Shown in pieces: positions 1 through 6,440 of a stretch of 9,638 nucleotides of DNA. A program made the translations under genes and the position numbers. How positions within the stretch are numbered: the stretch's first letter is position 1; each line of letters opens with the position of its first letter. Source of the stretch: an uncultured Sphingomonadaceae bacterium (GTDB lineage Bacteria; Pseudomonadota; Alphaproteobacteria; Sphingomonadales; Sphingomonadaceae); assembly GCA_946480515.1 (NCBI GenBank), contig CAMLKX010000058.1:1-9638 (forward strand), in the 5' to 3' direction. Below the pieces are notes generated by a model. That model saw only the letters and a program-made list of their open reading frames with translations, did no database searches and was not told the DNA's origin.

Positions 1-48
1 CGCGGCGCAATCCTTCGCCCGCACGGCCGAGCCGGCGCGCGGCAAGGT

Positions 49-645
49 TCACGCCGCGAGCCTCTCGTTGACGCTGAGCACGCGGGCACCGTCTGCATCG
101 ACCAACACGCGGCTGACCGATGCTGGATCCACTGCGAACGCGAGCAACTCGTCGAGAGTCCGTCCGGTCAGTTCGGCAATGATCGCGCGGATGATATCGC
201 AGTGACTGACCAGAGCGACTGTCGCGTCAGGGTGATGCTCGGCCAGTCTGAACAGATGAGCAAGGACCCGTGCCTGCGCCTCGGCCATTGATTCCCCGCC
301 CGGTGCTCGGGCGATTGCCCGGCGACGGTTCCAATGCTGCCAGTCCGCCTGCTGATCCAAGGCGTCATAGCGCTCGCCAGTCCATTCGCCGAAATCGATT
401 TCGTCTAGTTCAGGCGTGACCTCCACTTCGACGCCGCTCGCCTCGGCAATTGCCGCCGCCGTTGCAACTGCCCGCTCGCGCGGACTGGTCTGGACGACTT
501 GGGGCGGGTTCTTGCTGAGCGCATCCGCGAGGCACCTCGCCTGCTCGCGGCCATGATCGTTGAGCGAGGGGGCGGGACCACGGCCGGAGAGACGCCGGTT
601 CAGATCGTCATGAGCCGCATGCCGCACCAGCAGAAATGTTGCCAT
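49..645 (-). CDS. Histidine phosphatase family protein (phosphoglycerate-mutase-like)
   Basis: This 198-residue protein is a complete single-domain member of the histidine phosphatase superfamily, which removes phosphate through a phosphohistidine intermediate. The visible catalytic set is R8-H9 in LVRHA (the family's RHG/RHA motif), R58 in the SPRERA segment, E82 in ELDEIDFGEW and H148 in VSHCD; the GGES segment at 116-119 is also typical. The length fits the cobC/PhoE/GpmB-like branch. No signal peptide or membrane segment is seen, so it is probably cytoplasmic. The ATG at 645 is supported by AGGA on the minus strand (653-656) seven bases upstream. The gene is transcribed divergently from the sugar operon and could act on a sugar phosphate or nucleotide intermediate of that pathway, but the substrate cannot be read from the sequence. 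Family assignment is secure; the role is unknown. Confidence 0.93.
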   Translation of the reverse strand: MATFLLVRHAAHDDLNRRLSGRGPAPSLNDHGREQARCLADALSKNPPQVVQTSPRERAVATAAAIAEASGVEVEVTPELDEIDFGEWTGERYDALDQQADWQHWNRRRAIARAPGGESMAEAQARVLAHLFRLAEHHPDATVALVSHCDIIRAIIAELTGRTLDELLAFAVDPASVSRVLVDADGARVLSVNERLAA

Positions 646-652
646 GCCAGAT

Positions 653-656
653 TCCT
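653..656 (-). promoter_or_regulatory. Ribosome binding site of the histidine phosphatase gene
   Basis: Read on the minus strand this is AGGA, seven bases before the ATG at 645. It sits inside the 8-base palindrome TCCTAGGA (653-660). It supports the chosen start. Confidence 0.6.
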
Positions 657-715
657 AGGATTGAAGCCGGACAATCGTTCGAAGAGCTTCTTTGTTCCAT
701 CATTGCTCCGCTAAT

Positions 716-733
716 TACTAATATAAGTTAGTA
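716..733. repeat. Inverted repeat TACTAA-N6-TTAGTA
   Basis: The two 6-base arms (716-721 and 728-733) are exact reverse complements around TATAAG. The size and spacing suit a dimeric regulator's operator, but the AT-rich context means a chance match is possible. Confidence 0.35.
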
Positions 734-738
734 TTACG

Positions 739-748
739 GAAACGTTTC
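739..748. promoter_or_regulatory. 10-base palindrome GAAACGTTTC, LacI/GalR-family operator-like
   Basis: The sequence is a perfect palindrome centred on CG. AAACGTTT cores with a central CG are typical of operators bound by LacI/GalR-family repressors such as PurR, Cra and CcpA. It lies 12 bases before the CTATAT hexamer at 760-765, in the divergent promoter region, so binding could affect either gene. No regulator gene is in the window. Confidence 0.4.
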
Positions 749-790
749 GGTGGTCTGTTCTATATTCACGTCGCGTCTTCGTAGATCACA

Positions 791-809
791 AACATATGTT
801 ATGGCATAA
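791..809. repeat. Abutting palindromes AACATATGTT and TTATG-G-CATAA
   Basis: Positions 791-800 form a perfect 10-base palindrome. Positions 799-809 form a second perfect inverted repeat with 5-base arms around one G. The two share bases 799-800. They could be overlapping protein-binding sites, but AT-rich DNA yields such palindromes easily. Confidence 0.3.
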
Positions 810-858
810 GACAGAGTTTCTTTTCGCACTATTACTTTCATCGTTTTTAGGAACAAAG

Positions 859-891
859 ATGAAGATGCCTCATTATTGGCCGAATAGCTGA
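859..891 (+). CDS. Possible ten-residue leader peptide ORF
   Basis: The short frame encodes MKMPHYWPNS. It starts at an ATG with AGGA (849-852) six bases upstream, which is near-ideal spacing, and it stops with TGA at 889-891. It ends 51 bases before the start of the first epimerase gene, and its stop codon overlaps the left arm of a small hairpin (887-898). This layout is compatible with a leader peptide or upstream ORF that tunes operon expression. The peptide is not a run of one amino acid, so classical amino-acid attenuation is not suggested. Chance occurrence is quite possible. Confidence 0.25.
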   Translation: MKMPHYWPNS

Positions 892-922
892 AATCAGCGG
901 ATTTAGCCACGCTTCTTCCGCT
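887..922 (+). promoter_or_regulatory. Two mutually exclusive leader hairpins
   Basis: Hairpin 1 pairs GCTG (887-890) with CAGC (895-898). Hairpin 2 pairs AGCGGA (896-901) with TCCGCT (917-922) across a 15-base loop. They share bases 896-898, so both cannot form at once. Neither is followed by a T-run, so they are not intrinsic terminators. Neither covers the GGGAG ribosome binding site at 932-936. The stems are short and the function is uncertain. Confidence 0.25.
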
Positions 923-931
923 TGAGACAAC

Positions 932-936
932 GGGAG
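932..936 (+). promoter_or_regulatory. Ribosome binding site of the first epimerase gene
   Basis: GGGAG lies six bases before the ATG at 943. This decides the start against the in-frame TTG at 922, which would add seven residues ahead of the Rossmann motif and has no comparable site. Confidence 0.6.
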
Positions 937-942
937 TGGCGT

Positions 943-2058
943 ATGGCCGAAACTGTCCTGATTACCGGCGGCGCGGGCTTCATCGGCCGATTTGTGGCTT
1001 CTAAACTGCTCCGGCGCGGGCATGATGTGCGCGTTCTGGACAGTCTCATCCCGCAGGTTCACGGCGACCGTGAGCGTCCCAACGGTCTTGATCCGCAGGT
1101 CGAGTTCTACCGCGGCGATGTGAGGGACAAGGACGCGGTGAGTGCCGCGCTCGCTAACGTCGATAGTGTGATCCATCTCGCCGCCGAAGTCGGGGTTGGC
1201 CAGTCGATGTATGCGGTCGAGCGCTATTGCTCCGTCAATGACGTCGGCACGGCGGTGCTGTTCGAGGCGCTGATCGACCGTCCGGTGCGGCGGGTGGTGA
1301 CCGCCTCATCGATGAGCATCTACGGCGAAGGCCTGTACCTGAATTCAGCCGGGGAGATGATCGAGGATGCTGTTCGTCCGCCACAGACAGGTACGGGCGG
1401 ACAGTGGAATCCGCTCGACGCCCTGGGTCGCCCGCTTTCACCGGTAGCCACGCCTGAGTGGAAGCGGCCAAGCCTCAAGTCGATCTACGCGCTGGGCAAA
1501 TATGTCCAGGAACGAACGACGATGATGCTGACCGAGGCCTACGGCATGGAGGGCACCTGCCTGCGGCTGTTCAACGTTTATGGTCCCGGCCAGGCGCTCA
1601 GCAATCCGTACACCGGGGTGCTCGCGATCTTCGCGTCGCGCCTGCTCAACGGGCAGCCTCCGCTGGTGTTCGAGGATGGGCAGCAGCGCCGCGACTTCGT
1701 TTATGTCGGCGATGTCGCGCGTGCGTTCGCGGACGCGCTGCAACTGCCGCAAGCCGCCGGCGGCGTATTCAACGTCGGGTCCGGCAAGCATTATTCGGTA
1801 CTGGAGGTGGCTGAGGCGCTCGCCCGAGCGATGAACCGCAGCGACATTGCTCCGGAGCTTGTCGGCAAATCGCGTGCCGGCGATATCCGCCACTGCTTCT
1901 GCGACTGCAGCCTTGCCGCCGAACGGTTGGGCTTCAATCCCCGCAAGCCATTCGAGGAGGGCTTGGCCGAGCTGGCCGAGTGGGTCGCTCAGCAGGAAGC
2001 CGTCGATCGGGTCGGCGAAGCGACTGCCGAACTCGTCACGCGGGGCCTGGTGGCATGA
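943..2058 (+). CDS. NAD-dependent sugar epimerase/dehydratase, dTDP-L-rhamnose 4-epimerase-like
   Basis: This 371-residue protein is an extended short-chain dehydrogenase/reductase acting on nucleotide sugars. The NAD-binding glycine motif is G9, G12, G15 (GGAGFIG), with acidic D33 at the end of the second strand as expected for NAD. The catalytic serine region is SSMSIYGEG (122-130) and the YxxxK pair is Y182-K186. Substrate-side segments include FNVYGPGQ (210-217) and RRDFVYVGDVARA (249-261). A proline-rich stretch at about 144-178 lies between the serine and tyrosine motifs. From memory, the LDPQ, GVGQSMY, SNPYTGVLAIFASRLLNG and RAGDIRHCF segments match proteins annotated as dTDP-L-rhamnose 4-epimerases (WbiB-like), which interconvert dTDP-L-rhamnose and dTDP-6-deoxy-L-talose. 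It is the first gene of the operon and its stop overlaps the next start as ATGA. The SDR family is certain; the exact substrate is inferred. Confidence 0.9.
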   Translation: MAETVLITGGAGFIGRFVASKLLRRGHDVRVLDSLIPQVHGDRERPNGLDPQVEFYRGDVRDKDAVSAALANVDSVIHLAAEVGVGQSMYAVERYCSVNDVGTAVLFEALIDRPVRRVVTASSMSIYGEGLYLNSAGEMIEDAVRPPQTGTGGQWNPLDALGRPLSPVATPEWKRPSLKSIYALGKYVQERTTMMLTEAYGMEGTCLRLFNVYGPGQALSNPYTGVLAIFASRLLNGQPPLVFEDGQQRRDFVYVGDVARAFADALQLPQAAGGVFNVGSGKHYSVLEVAEALARAMNRSDIAPELVGKSRAGDIRHCFCDCSLAAERLGFNPRKPFEEGLAELAEWVAQQEAVDRVGEATAELVTRGLVA

Positions 2059-3149
2059 GCGGGCCACGCGCGATTGGCCGCAAGCCGATCCTGGTCACTG
2101 GCGGAGCAGGCTTCATCGGCTGCAACATCGCCGACCGGCTCGCGGCCGAGGGCAAGGACATCCTCATCTTCGATGCGCTGGTGCGCGACGGGGTCGAGGA
2201 TAATCTGAGCTGGCTCAAGCGCCGGCACCCGGGCCGGATCAGCAGTGTCATCGCCGATGTCCGGGACGAGGACTCGTTGGCGGCGGCGGCGCGCAAGTCA
2301 GCCGCCGTGTTCCATATGGCCGCTCAGGTCGCAGTCACCACGAGCATGACCGATCCGCGCGAGGACTTCGATGTCAACGTGCGCGGAACCCTGCACCTGC
2401 TGGATGCGCTGCGAACCTCCGGGCGGCGGATCCCGCTGGTGTTCGCCTCCACCAACAAGGTTTACGGAGACCTGGCGGATGTCGCTCTTGAGCTTCGCAG
2501 CGGCGCCTACCGTCCGGCTGATCCAACCATTCGCGCCCACGGGATCGCCGAAGAGCGCGCGCTCGATTTCCATACGCCCTACGGCTGCTCGAAAGGTTCG
2601 GCTGACCAATATGTGCTCGATTATGCGCGGTCCTTCGACCTGCCGACCGCCGTGCTGCGGATGAGCTGCATTTACGGCGAACGGCAGATGGGAACGGAAG
2701 ACCAGGGCTGGGTTGCCCACTTCCTGATCCTCGCGCTCGCTGGGGAGCCGATCACGCTTTACGGGGACGGCTTCCAGGTACGTGACATTCTCCACGTTGG
2801 CGATGCGGTGAACGCCTACCTCCAAGTCTGGAAGCAGATTGAGCGGGTGCGAGGCCGAGCCTTCAATCTTGGCGGCGGACCAGAGAACGCCGTGTCGCTG
2901 CGGCAGTTGATCAGCTTCATTGGCGAACTGGTCGGACGGAAGATCGAGATCGAGCAACATGGCTGGCGGGCCGGCGACCAGCGTTATTTTGTCGCTGATG
3001 CCCGCCGTGCTCGCACCGATCTTGGCCTACCGGTTCCCCTCGGCTGGCGCGAGGGAGTTGTTCGCCTGACCGAATGGCTGACCGAGCATCGTCAGCTTCA
3101 TCCGGCGAGCCGCATCCAGCAGACTGCGTTCGCGCAGGTGGCACAGTGA
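2055..3149 (+). CDS. NAD-dependent sugar epimerase, CDP-paratose/tyvelose 2-epimerase-like
   Basis: This 364-residue extended SDR shows the Rossmann motif G16, G19, G22 (GGAGFIG), D40 at the end of the second strand, T133 in the STNKVYG segment (132-138) and the catalytic Y176-xxx-K180 in PYGCSKGSADQYV. The STNKVYG, YGCSKGSADQY, RMSCIYGERQ and GTEDQGWVAHF blocks are what I associate with CDP-paratose (tyvelose) 2-epimerases of the RfbE/TyvE type, where a threonine takes the usual serine place. Such enzymes invert C2 of a CDP-3,6-dideoxyhexose, but relatives act on other nucleotide sugars. None of the other CDP-dideoxyhexose genes (for example the cytidylyltransferase or the iron-sulfur dehydrase) is in the window, so the substrate is open. 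The start chosen is the ATG overlapping the previous stop; the frame is open further upstream only inside the first epimerase gene. A polar tail follows about residue 346. Confidence 0.88.
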   Translation: MSGPRAIGRKPILVTGGAGFIGCNIADRLAAEGKDILIFDALVRDGVEDNLSWLKRRHPGRISSVIADVRDEDSLAAAARKSAAVFHMAAQVAVTTSMTDPREDFDVNVRGTLHLLDALRTSGRRIPLVFASTNKVYGDLADVALELRSGAYRPADPTIRAHGIAEERALDFHTPYGCSKGSADQYVLDYARSFDLPTAVLRMSCIYGERQMGTEDQGWVAHFLILALAGEPITLYGDGFQVRDILHVGDAVNAYLQVWKQIERVRGRAFNLGGGPENAVSLRQLISFIGELVGRKIEIEQHGWRAGDQRYFVADARRARTDLGLPVPLGWREGVVRLTEWLTEHRQLHPASRIQQTAFAQVAQ

Positions 3150-4240
3150 TGGAGGGCGCTCGGCTGCTGCTCACCGCCGATGCTGTCGGCGGTGTGTGGT
3201 CCTATTCGATCGATCTGGCAGAGGCGCTGTCGCGACGCGGCATCACGGTTATCCTGGTCACCCTCGGCCCGCCACCCGGGGATGCCAAGCGGCGTCAGGC
3301 CGAGGCGATCCCTGGCCTCAGGCTAATCCAAACGGACCTTCCGCTCGACTGGACGGCAGCCAACCGCGAGCAGCTTCGGCGCACCGGCCTCTGCCTGGCC
3401 GAGCTCGCCCGCGACATGCATGTCGACGTGGTTCAGCTCCATGCTCCCGCACTGGCGATGAGCGGCGACTGGCATGCGCCGGTGGTCAGCGTGATGCACA
3501 GCTGCGTCGCGACCTGGTGGCAGGCGCTGCGCCAAGCCTCCCTTCCTGACGATTTCATGTGGCGGATCGAGGCAACGCGGCTCGGGTTGCTGCGGTCGAG
3601 CCTTGTTGTGGCTCCAACCCAAGCCTTCGCCAGCCAGGTTCAGCGGGTCTATGGCCTCAGCCGCTGCCCGGCAGTCGTGCACAACGGCCGCTCGCCAGCC
3701 GGAACCGTCGCTGCATTGCGGTCGGACTCGGTCGTGACGTTCGGCCGCCTCTGGGACGAGGGCAAGAATGCCGCGACCATCGATCGGATCGCCGCGCGGC
3801 TTAAGGTTCCGGTTATTGCCGCAGGCAGCCTGTCGGGACCGAACAGCACGGCGATCGAGCTGCACCATGCGCAGGCACCCGGAGAACTCACTGCCCCGGA
3901 GATCGAAGCGCTGCTGGCGGTGCGGCCGATCTTCGTTTCCGCCGCGCTCTACGAGCCATTCGGCCTCGGGGTGCTGGAAGCGGCCCAGCGCGGATGCGCC
4001 CTGGTCCTCTCGGACATCCCGACCTTCCGCGAGTTGTGGAACGACGCCGCGATCTTCGTGCCCCCGCATGATGATGCGGCGTTCGCGCGAAGCATTGAAA
4101 CGCTGCTCGCCGAGCCCGAACAGCGCACCCGACTTGGCGACGCAGCCCGAACGCAGTCGCGTCGCTTCGACGTGGACACTTTGGCCGAGTCGATGATCTC
4201 CTGCTTCCGCTCGCTGACAACGGAACAGGCGGTCGCATGA
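3149..4240 (+). CDS. Glycosyltransferase family 4 protein
   Basis: This 363-residue protein has the two-domain layout of retaining GT-B glycosyltransferases. The N-terminal acceptor domain opens with TADAVGGVWSYSIDLAEAL (9-27), a glycine-rich loop and helix typical of GT4. The C-terminal donor domain has HNG (178-180), GRLWDEGKN (199-207, with R200 and K206 placed like the phosphate-binding Arg and Lys of the family) and the EX7E motif E269-PFGLGVL-E277. It should transfer a sugar from a nucleotide donor to a lipid- or glycan-linked acceptor on the cytoplasmic side; donor and acceptor are unknown. The start ATG overlaps the preceding TGA by one base (TGATG), and AGGTGG at 3136-3141 is a plausible ribosome binding site. 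It is the only GT4 enzyme of the locus; the next three transferases belong to another type. Confidence 0.92.
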   Translation: MEGARLLLTADAVGGVWSYSIDLAEALSRRGITVILVTLGPPPGDAKRRQAEAIPGLRLIQTDLPLDWTAANREQLRRTGLCLAELARDMHVDVVQLHAPALAMSGDWHAPVVSVMHSCVATWWQALRQASLPDDFMWRIEATRLGLLRSSLVVAPTQAFASQVQRVYGLSRCPAVVHNGRSPAGTVAALRSDSVVTFGRLWDEGKNAATIDRIAARLKVPVIAAGSLSGPNSTAIELHHAQAPGELTAPEIEALLAVRPIFVSAALYEPFGLGVLEAAQRGCALVLSDIPTFRELWNDAAIFVPPHDDAAFARSIETLLAEPEQRTRLGDAARTQSRRFDVDTLAESMISCFRSLTTEQAVA

Positions 4241-5349
4241 GGATCGTCTATTTCACCCATTCGCTCGCCAGCTGCTGGAATCATGGCAATGCGCACTTCC
4301 TGCGCGGGGTGCTGCGGGAGCTCACGGCACTCGGCCATGATGTGTTGGCATGCGAGCCTGAGGACAGCTGGAGCCTGGCTAACCTGCTGAAGGATCATGG
4401 CCCGAAGGGCCTGAACGCCTACGCAGCGGCCTACCCCGAACTGCACGGTCATTCCTACCGCACCGAGGCGGAGGCCGAACAGCTCACCCACGGCGCCGAC
4501 CTCGTCCTGGTTCATGAGTGGAACGACCCCAGCCTGGTCGCGTCGATCGGGCGGCTGCGTGCCCGCGGCGCCCGGTTCCAGCTGCTGTTCCACGACACGC
4601 ATCACCGCGCGGTCAGCGACCCGAAGGCGATCCGCGCCTTCAAGCTCGACGACTATGATGGAGTTCTCGCGTTTGGGGAGACGCTTGCGGACGTTTACCG
4701 CAGGTGGGGCTGGGGCGACCGGGTGTTCGTCTGGCACGAGGCGGCCGACCTGCGGCTGTTCCACCCCCCTGCTGCTCCCACCGAGCGCGACGGGATCGTG
4801 TGGATCGGCAATTGGGGCGATGGCGAGCGGACCACTGAATTGGAGCAATTCCTGCTTGCGCCCGCGCAGCAAGCAGACCTGCCGCTCGACATCTATGGAG
4901 TCCGCTATCCGCCAGAGGCATTGCGGCTGCTGACGCAGTACGGCGCCGCCTATCGCGGCTGGCTGCCCAACGCGCGCGCACCCGAAATCTTCGCGCAGCA
5001 TCTGGCGACCGTGCATGTGCTGCGCCGCTTCTACACCAGCCTGCTGCCTGGCATCCCGACCATCCGGGTATTCGAAGCGCTCGCTTGCGGAATCCCGCTA
5101 GTCTGCTCGCCGTGGGACGATTGCGAACAGCTGTTCACCCCCGGTCAGGATTATCTGGTCTCCCGCGATGGTGACGAGATGGCCCGGCACCTCAAGGCTC
5201 TCGCCGCCGATGGCGATCTTCGCCGTTCACTGAGCGAGCATGGCCTCGCCACCATCCGAGCGCGGCACAGCTGCGCTCACCGCGTCGATGAACTGCTGGC
5301 GATCGTCGACAGCCTCACCTCCCAGTCAATCGCAAGGGCCGTGGCATGA
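4237..5349 (+). CDS. CgeB-like glycosyltransferase (first of three)
   Basis: The 370-residue product looks like a GT-B glycosyltransferase of the CgeB / Glyco_trans_1_2 type. The N-terminal strand and loop MRIVYFTHSLASCW leads to G17, A19 and R23, residues shared at the same numbers with the next two proteins. A central HDTHHR (119-124) lies where the two neighbours have FWDVDA and FYDIDT. The donor-binding block is TIRVFEALACGIPLVCSPW (275-293), followed by EQLFTPGQDYLV (297-308), the usual C-terminal signature of the group. No membrane segment is visible. It starts at an ATGA overlap with the GT4 gene, so translation is probably coupled. It is the most divergent of the three tandem transferases. 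The sugar donor and acceptor are unknown. Confidence 0.83.
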   Translation: MRIVYFTHSLASCWNHGNAHFLRGVLRELTALGHDVLACEPEDSWSLANLLKDHGPKGLNAYAAAYPELHGHSYRTEAEAEQLTHGADLVLVHEWNDPSLVASIGRLRARGARFQLLFHDTHHRAVSDPKAIRAFKLDDYDGVLAFGETLADVYRRWGWGDRVFVWHEAADLRLFHPPAAPTERDGIVWIGNWGDGERTTELEQFLLAPAQQADLPLDIYGVRYPPEALRLLTQYGAAYRGWLPNARAPEIFAQHLATVHVLRRFYTSLLPGIPTIRVFEALACGIPLVCSPWDDCEQLFTPGQDYLVSRDGDEMARHLKALAADGDLRRSLSEHGLATIRARHSCAHRVDELLAIVDSLTSQSIARAVA

Positions 5350-6440
5350 AGATTGCGTTCTACGGATCGAGCCTGTTGTCGTCCTACTGGAACGGCGCGG
5401 CCACTTATTACCGCGGGATCCTGCGCCAGCTCGCGAGCCGCGGCTGGTCGATTCACTTCTACGAACCCGATGCCTTCGACCGGCAGAAGCACCGCGATAT
5501 CGAACCGCCAGAGTGGGCCAAGGTGACGGTCTATCCGGCCACCGCTGATGCCGTTCGAGGCGTTCTGTCCGAGGCGGCAGATGCGGACGTCATCGTCAAG
5601 GCGAGCGGAGTCGGGGTGTTCGACGCCGAGCTCCTCGACGGGATCATCGCCGCTCCACGTTCAGACCCGATCCGCATCTTCTGGGATGTCGATGCTGCCG
5701 CGACGCTCGCTGAAATGCGCGACGATCCGGCTCATCCCGTGCGTCGCAACCTGTCGTCGCTCGACATGGTGCTGACCTATGGCGGAGGCCCGCCGGTCAT
5801 CGACCGGTATCGCGCGTTCGGGGCGGCCGACTGTATTCCGATCTACAATGCGCTCGATCCCGACACGCACCACCCGGTCGAGCCTGATCAGCGCTTCGCC
5901 GCTGATCTCTCGTTCCTCGGCAACCGGCTGCCCGACCGCGAGGCGCGGGTTGAGGAATTCTTCCTCAACGCCGCCGCAAAGCTGTCAGACCGAAGCTTTC
6001 TGATCGGCGGCAACGGCTGGGACGGCAAGGCCATGCCGGGCAACGTCCGCCACCTCGGCCACGTTTACACGCGCGACCATAATGCGTTCAATTGCAGCGC
6101 ACTGGCGGTGCTGAACGTCGCCCGGGACAGCATGGCGAATGTCGGCTTTTCCCCGGCAACGCGGGTGTTCGAAGCGGCTGGAGCGGCAGCCTGCCTGATC
6201 ACCGACAGCTGGGAAGGCGTCGAACTGTTTCTCGAGCCGGGAGAGGAAGTCCTCGTCGCGCGTGACGGCCAGGATGTCGCAGAGCATCTGCGCACCCTCA
6301 CTCCAGACCGAGCGAGAGCGATCGGTCAGGCCGCGCTCGCACGGGTGAGGCGCGAGCATAGCTATGAGTTACGCGGAGCCTTGGTCGACCGAATTTTGCG
6401 CGAAGCGGTTGCGGCACGGCGTGAGCGGGTGGCAGCATGA
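5346..6440 (+). CDS. CgeB-like glycosyltransferase (second of three)
   Basis: This 364-residue protein has the same architecture as its two neighbours. It opens with MKIAFYGSSLLSSYWNG, followed by the shared G17, A19 and R23. The middle has IFWDVDAAATL (111-121) and LTYGGGPPVIDRY (143-155), then SFLGNR (189-194). The C-terminal donor-side block runs through LNVARDSM (256-263), RVFEAAGAAACLITDSWEG (273-291) and FLEPGEEVLVAR (295-306). FWDVD, TYGGG, LNV.R and F.EPGEE..VA are features I recall from CgeB-family sequences. The start is an ATGA overlap with the preceding gene, and AAGGG (5334-5338) seven bases upstream is a good ribosome binding site, so this gene can also initiate well on its own. 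The last 20 residues are rich in Arg and Ala. Specificity is unknown. Confidence 0.86.
   Translation: MKIAFYGSSLLSSYWNGAATYYRGILRQLASRGWSIHFYEPDAFDRQKHRDIEPPEWAKVTVYPATADAVRGVLSEAADADVIVKASGVGVFDAELLDGIIAAPRSDPIRIFWDVDAAATLAEMRDDPAHPVRRNLSSLDMVLTYGGGPPVIDRYRAFGAADCIPIYNALDPDTHHPVEPDQRFAADLSFLGNRLPDREARVEEFFLNAAAKLSDRSFLIGGNGWDGKAMPGNVRHLGHVYTRDHNAFNCSALAVLNVARDSMANVGFSPATRVFEAAGAAACLITDSWEGVELFLEPGEEVLVARDGQDVAEHLRTLTPDRARAIGQAALARVRREHSYELRGALVDRILREAVAARRERVAA

Larger units (their letters stand above)
646..942. promoter_or_regulatory. Divergent AT-rich intergenic region
   Basis: These 297 bases separate the minus-strand phosphatase from the plus-strand glycan operon and should hold the promoters for both. 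About 700-895 is strikingly AT-rich compared with the GC-rich genes on either side. It contains a 6-base inverted repeat with a 6-base spacer (716-733), a 10-base palindrome (739-748), two abutting palindromic elements (791-809), a CTATAT hexamer at 760-765 that resembles alphaproteobacterial -10 boxes but lacks a good -35, a short ORF with a good ribosome binding site (859-891), and two alternative hairpins (887-922). I could not assign a convincing housekeeping promoter to either strand. Confidence 0.6.

Noticed and set aside
1..48. Possible end or start of another gene at the left edge
   Set aside because: The bases downstream of the phosphatase stop are too few, and no start codon with a ribosome binding site or recognisable C-terminus can be supported.
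674..698. Minus-strand GGAAC as an EcfG promoter for the phosphatase
   Set aside because: At spacers of 16-17 bases the downstream box is CGAT or GATT, at least two mismatches from CGTT.
922..942. TTG start seven codons upstream of the first epimerase
   Set aside because: The ATG at 943 has GGGAG at six bases and puts the Rossmann motif at the usual distance from the N-terminus.
1438..2067. Minus-strand open frame of about 209 codons
   Set aside because: It is antisense to the first epimerase gene, whose catalytic motifs and junction overlap are well supported; no domain is visible in the shadow frame.
3949..5016. Long minus-strand open frame of about 355 codons
   Set aside because: It lies antisense to the GT4 and first CgeB-like genes, which have clear family motifs. 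It has no recognisable motif of its own and is the kind of frame that GC-rich codon usage creates.
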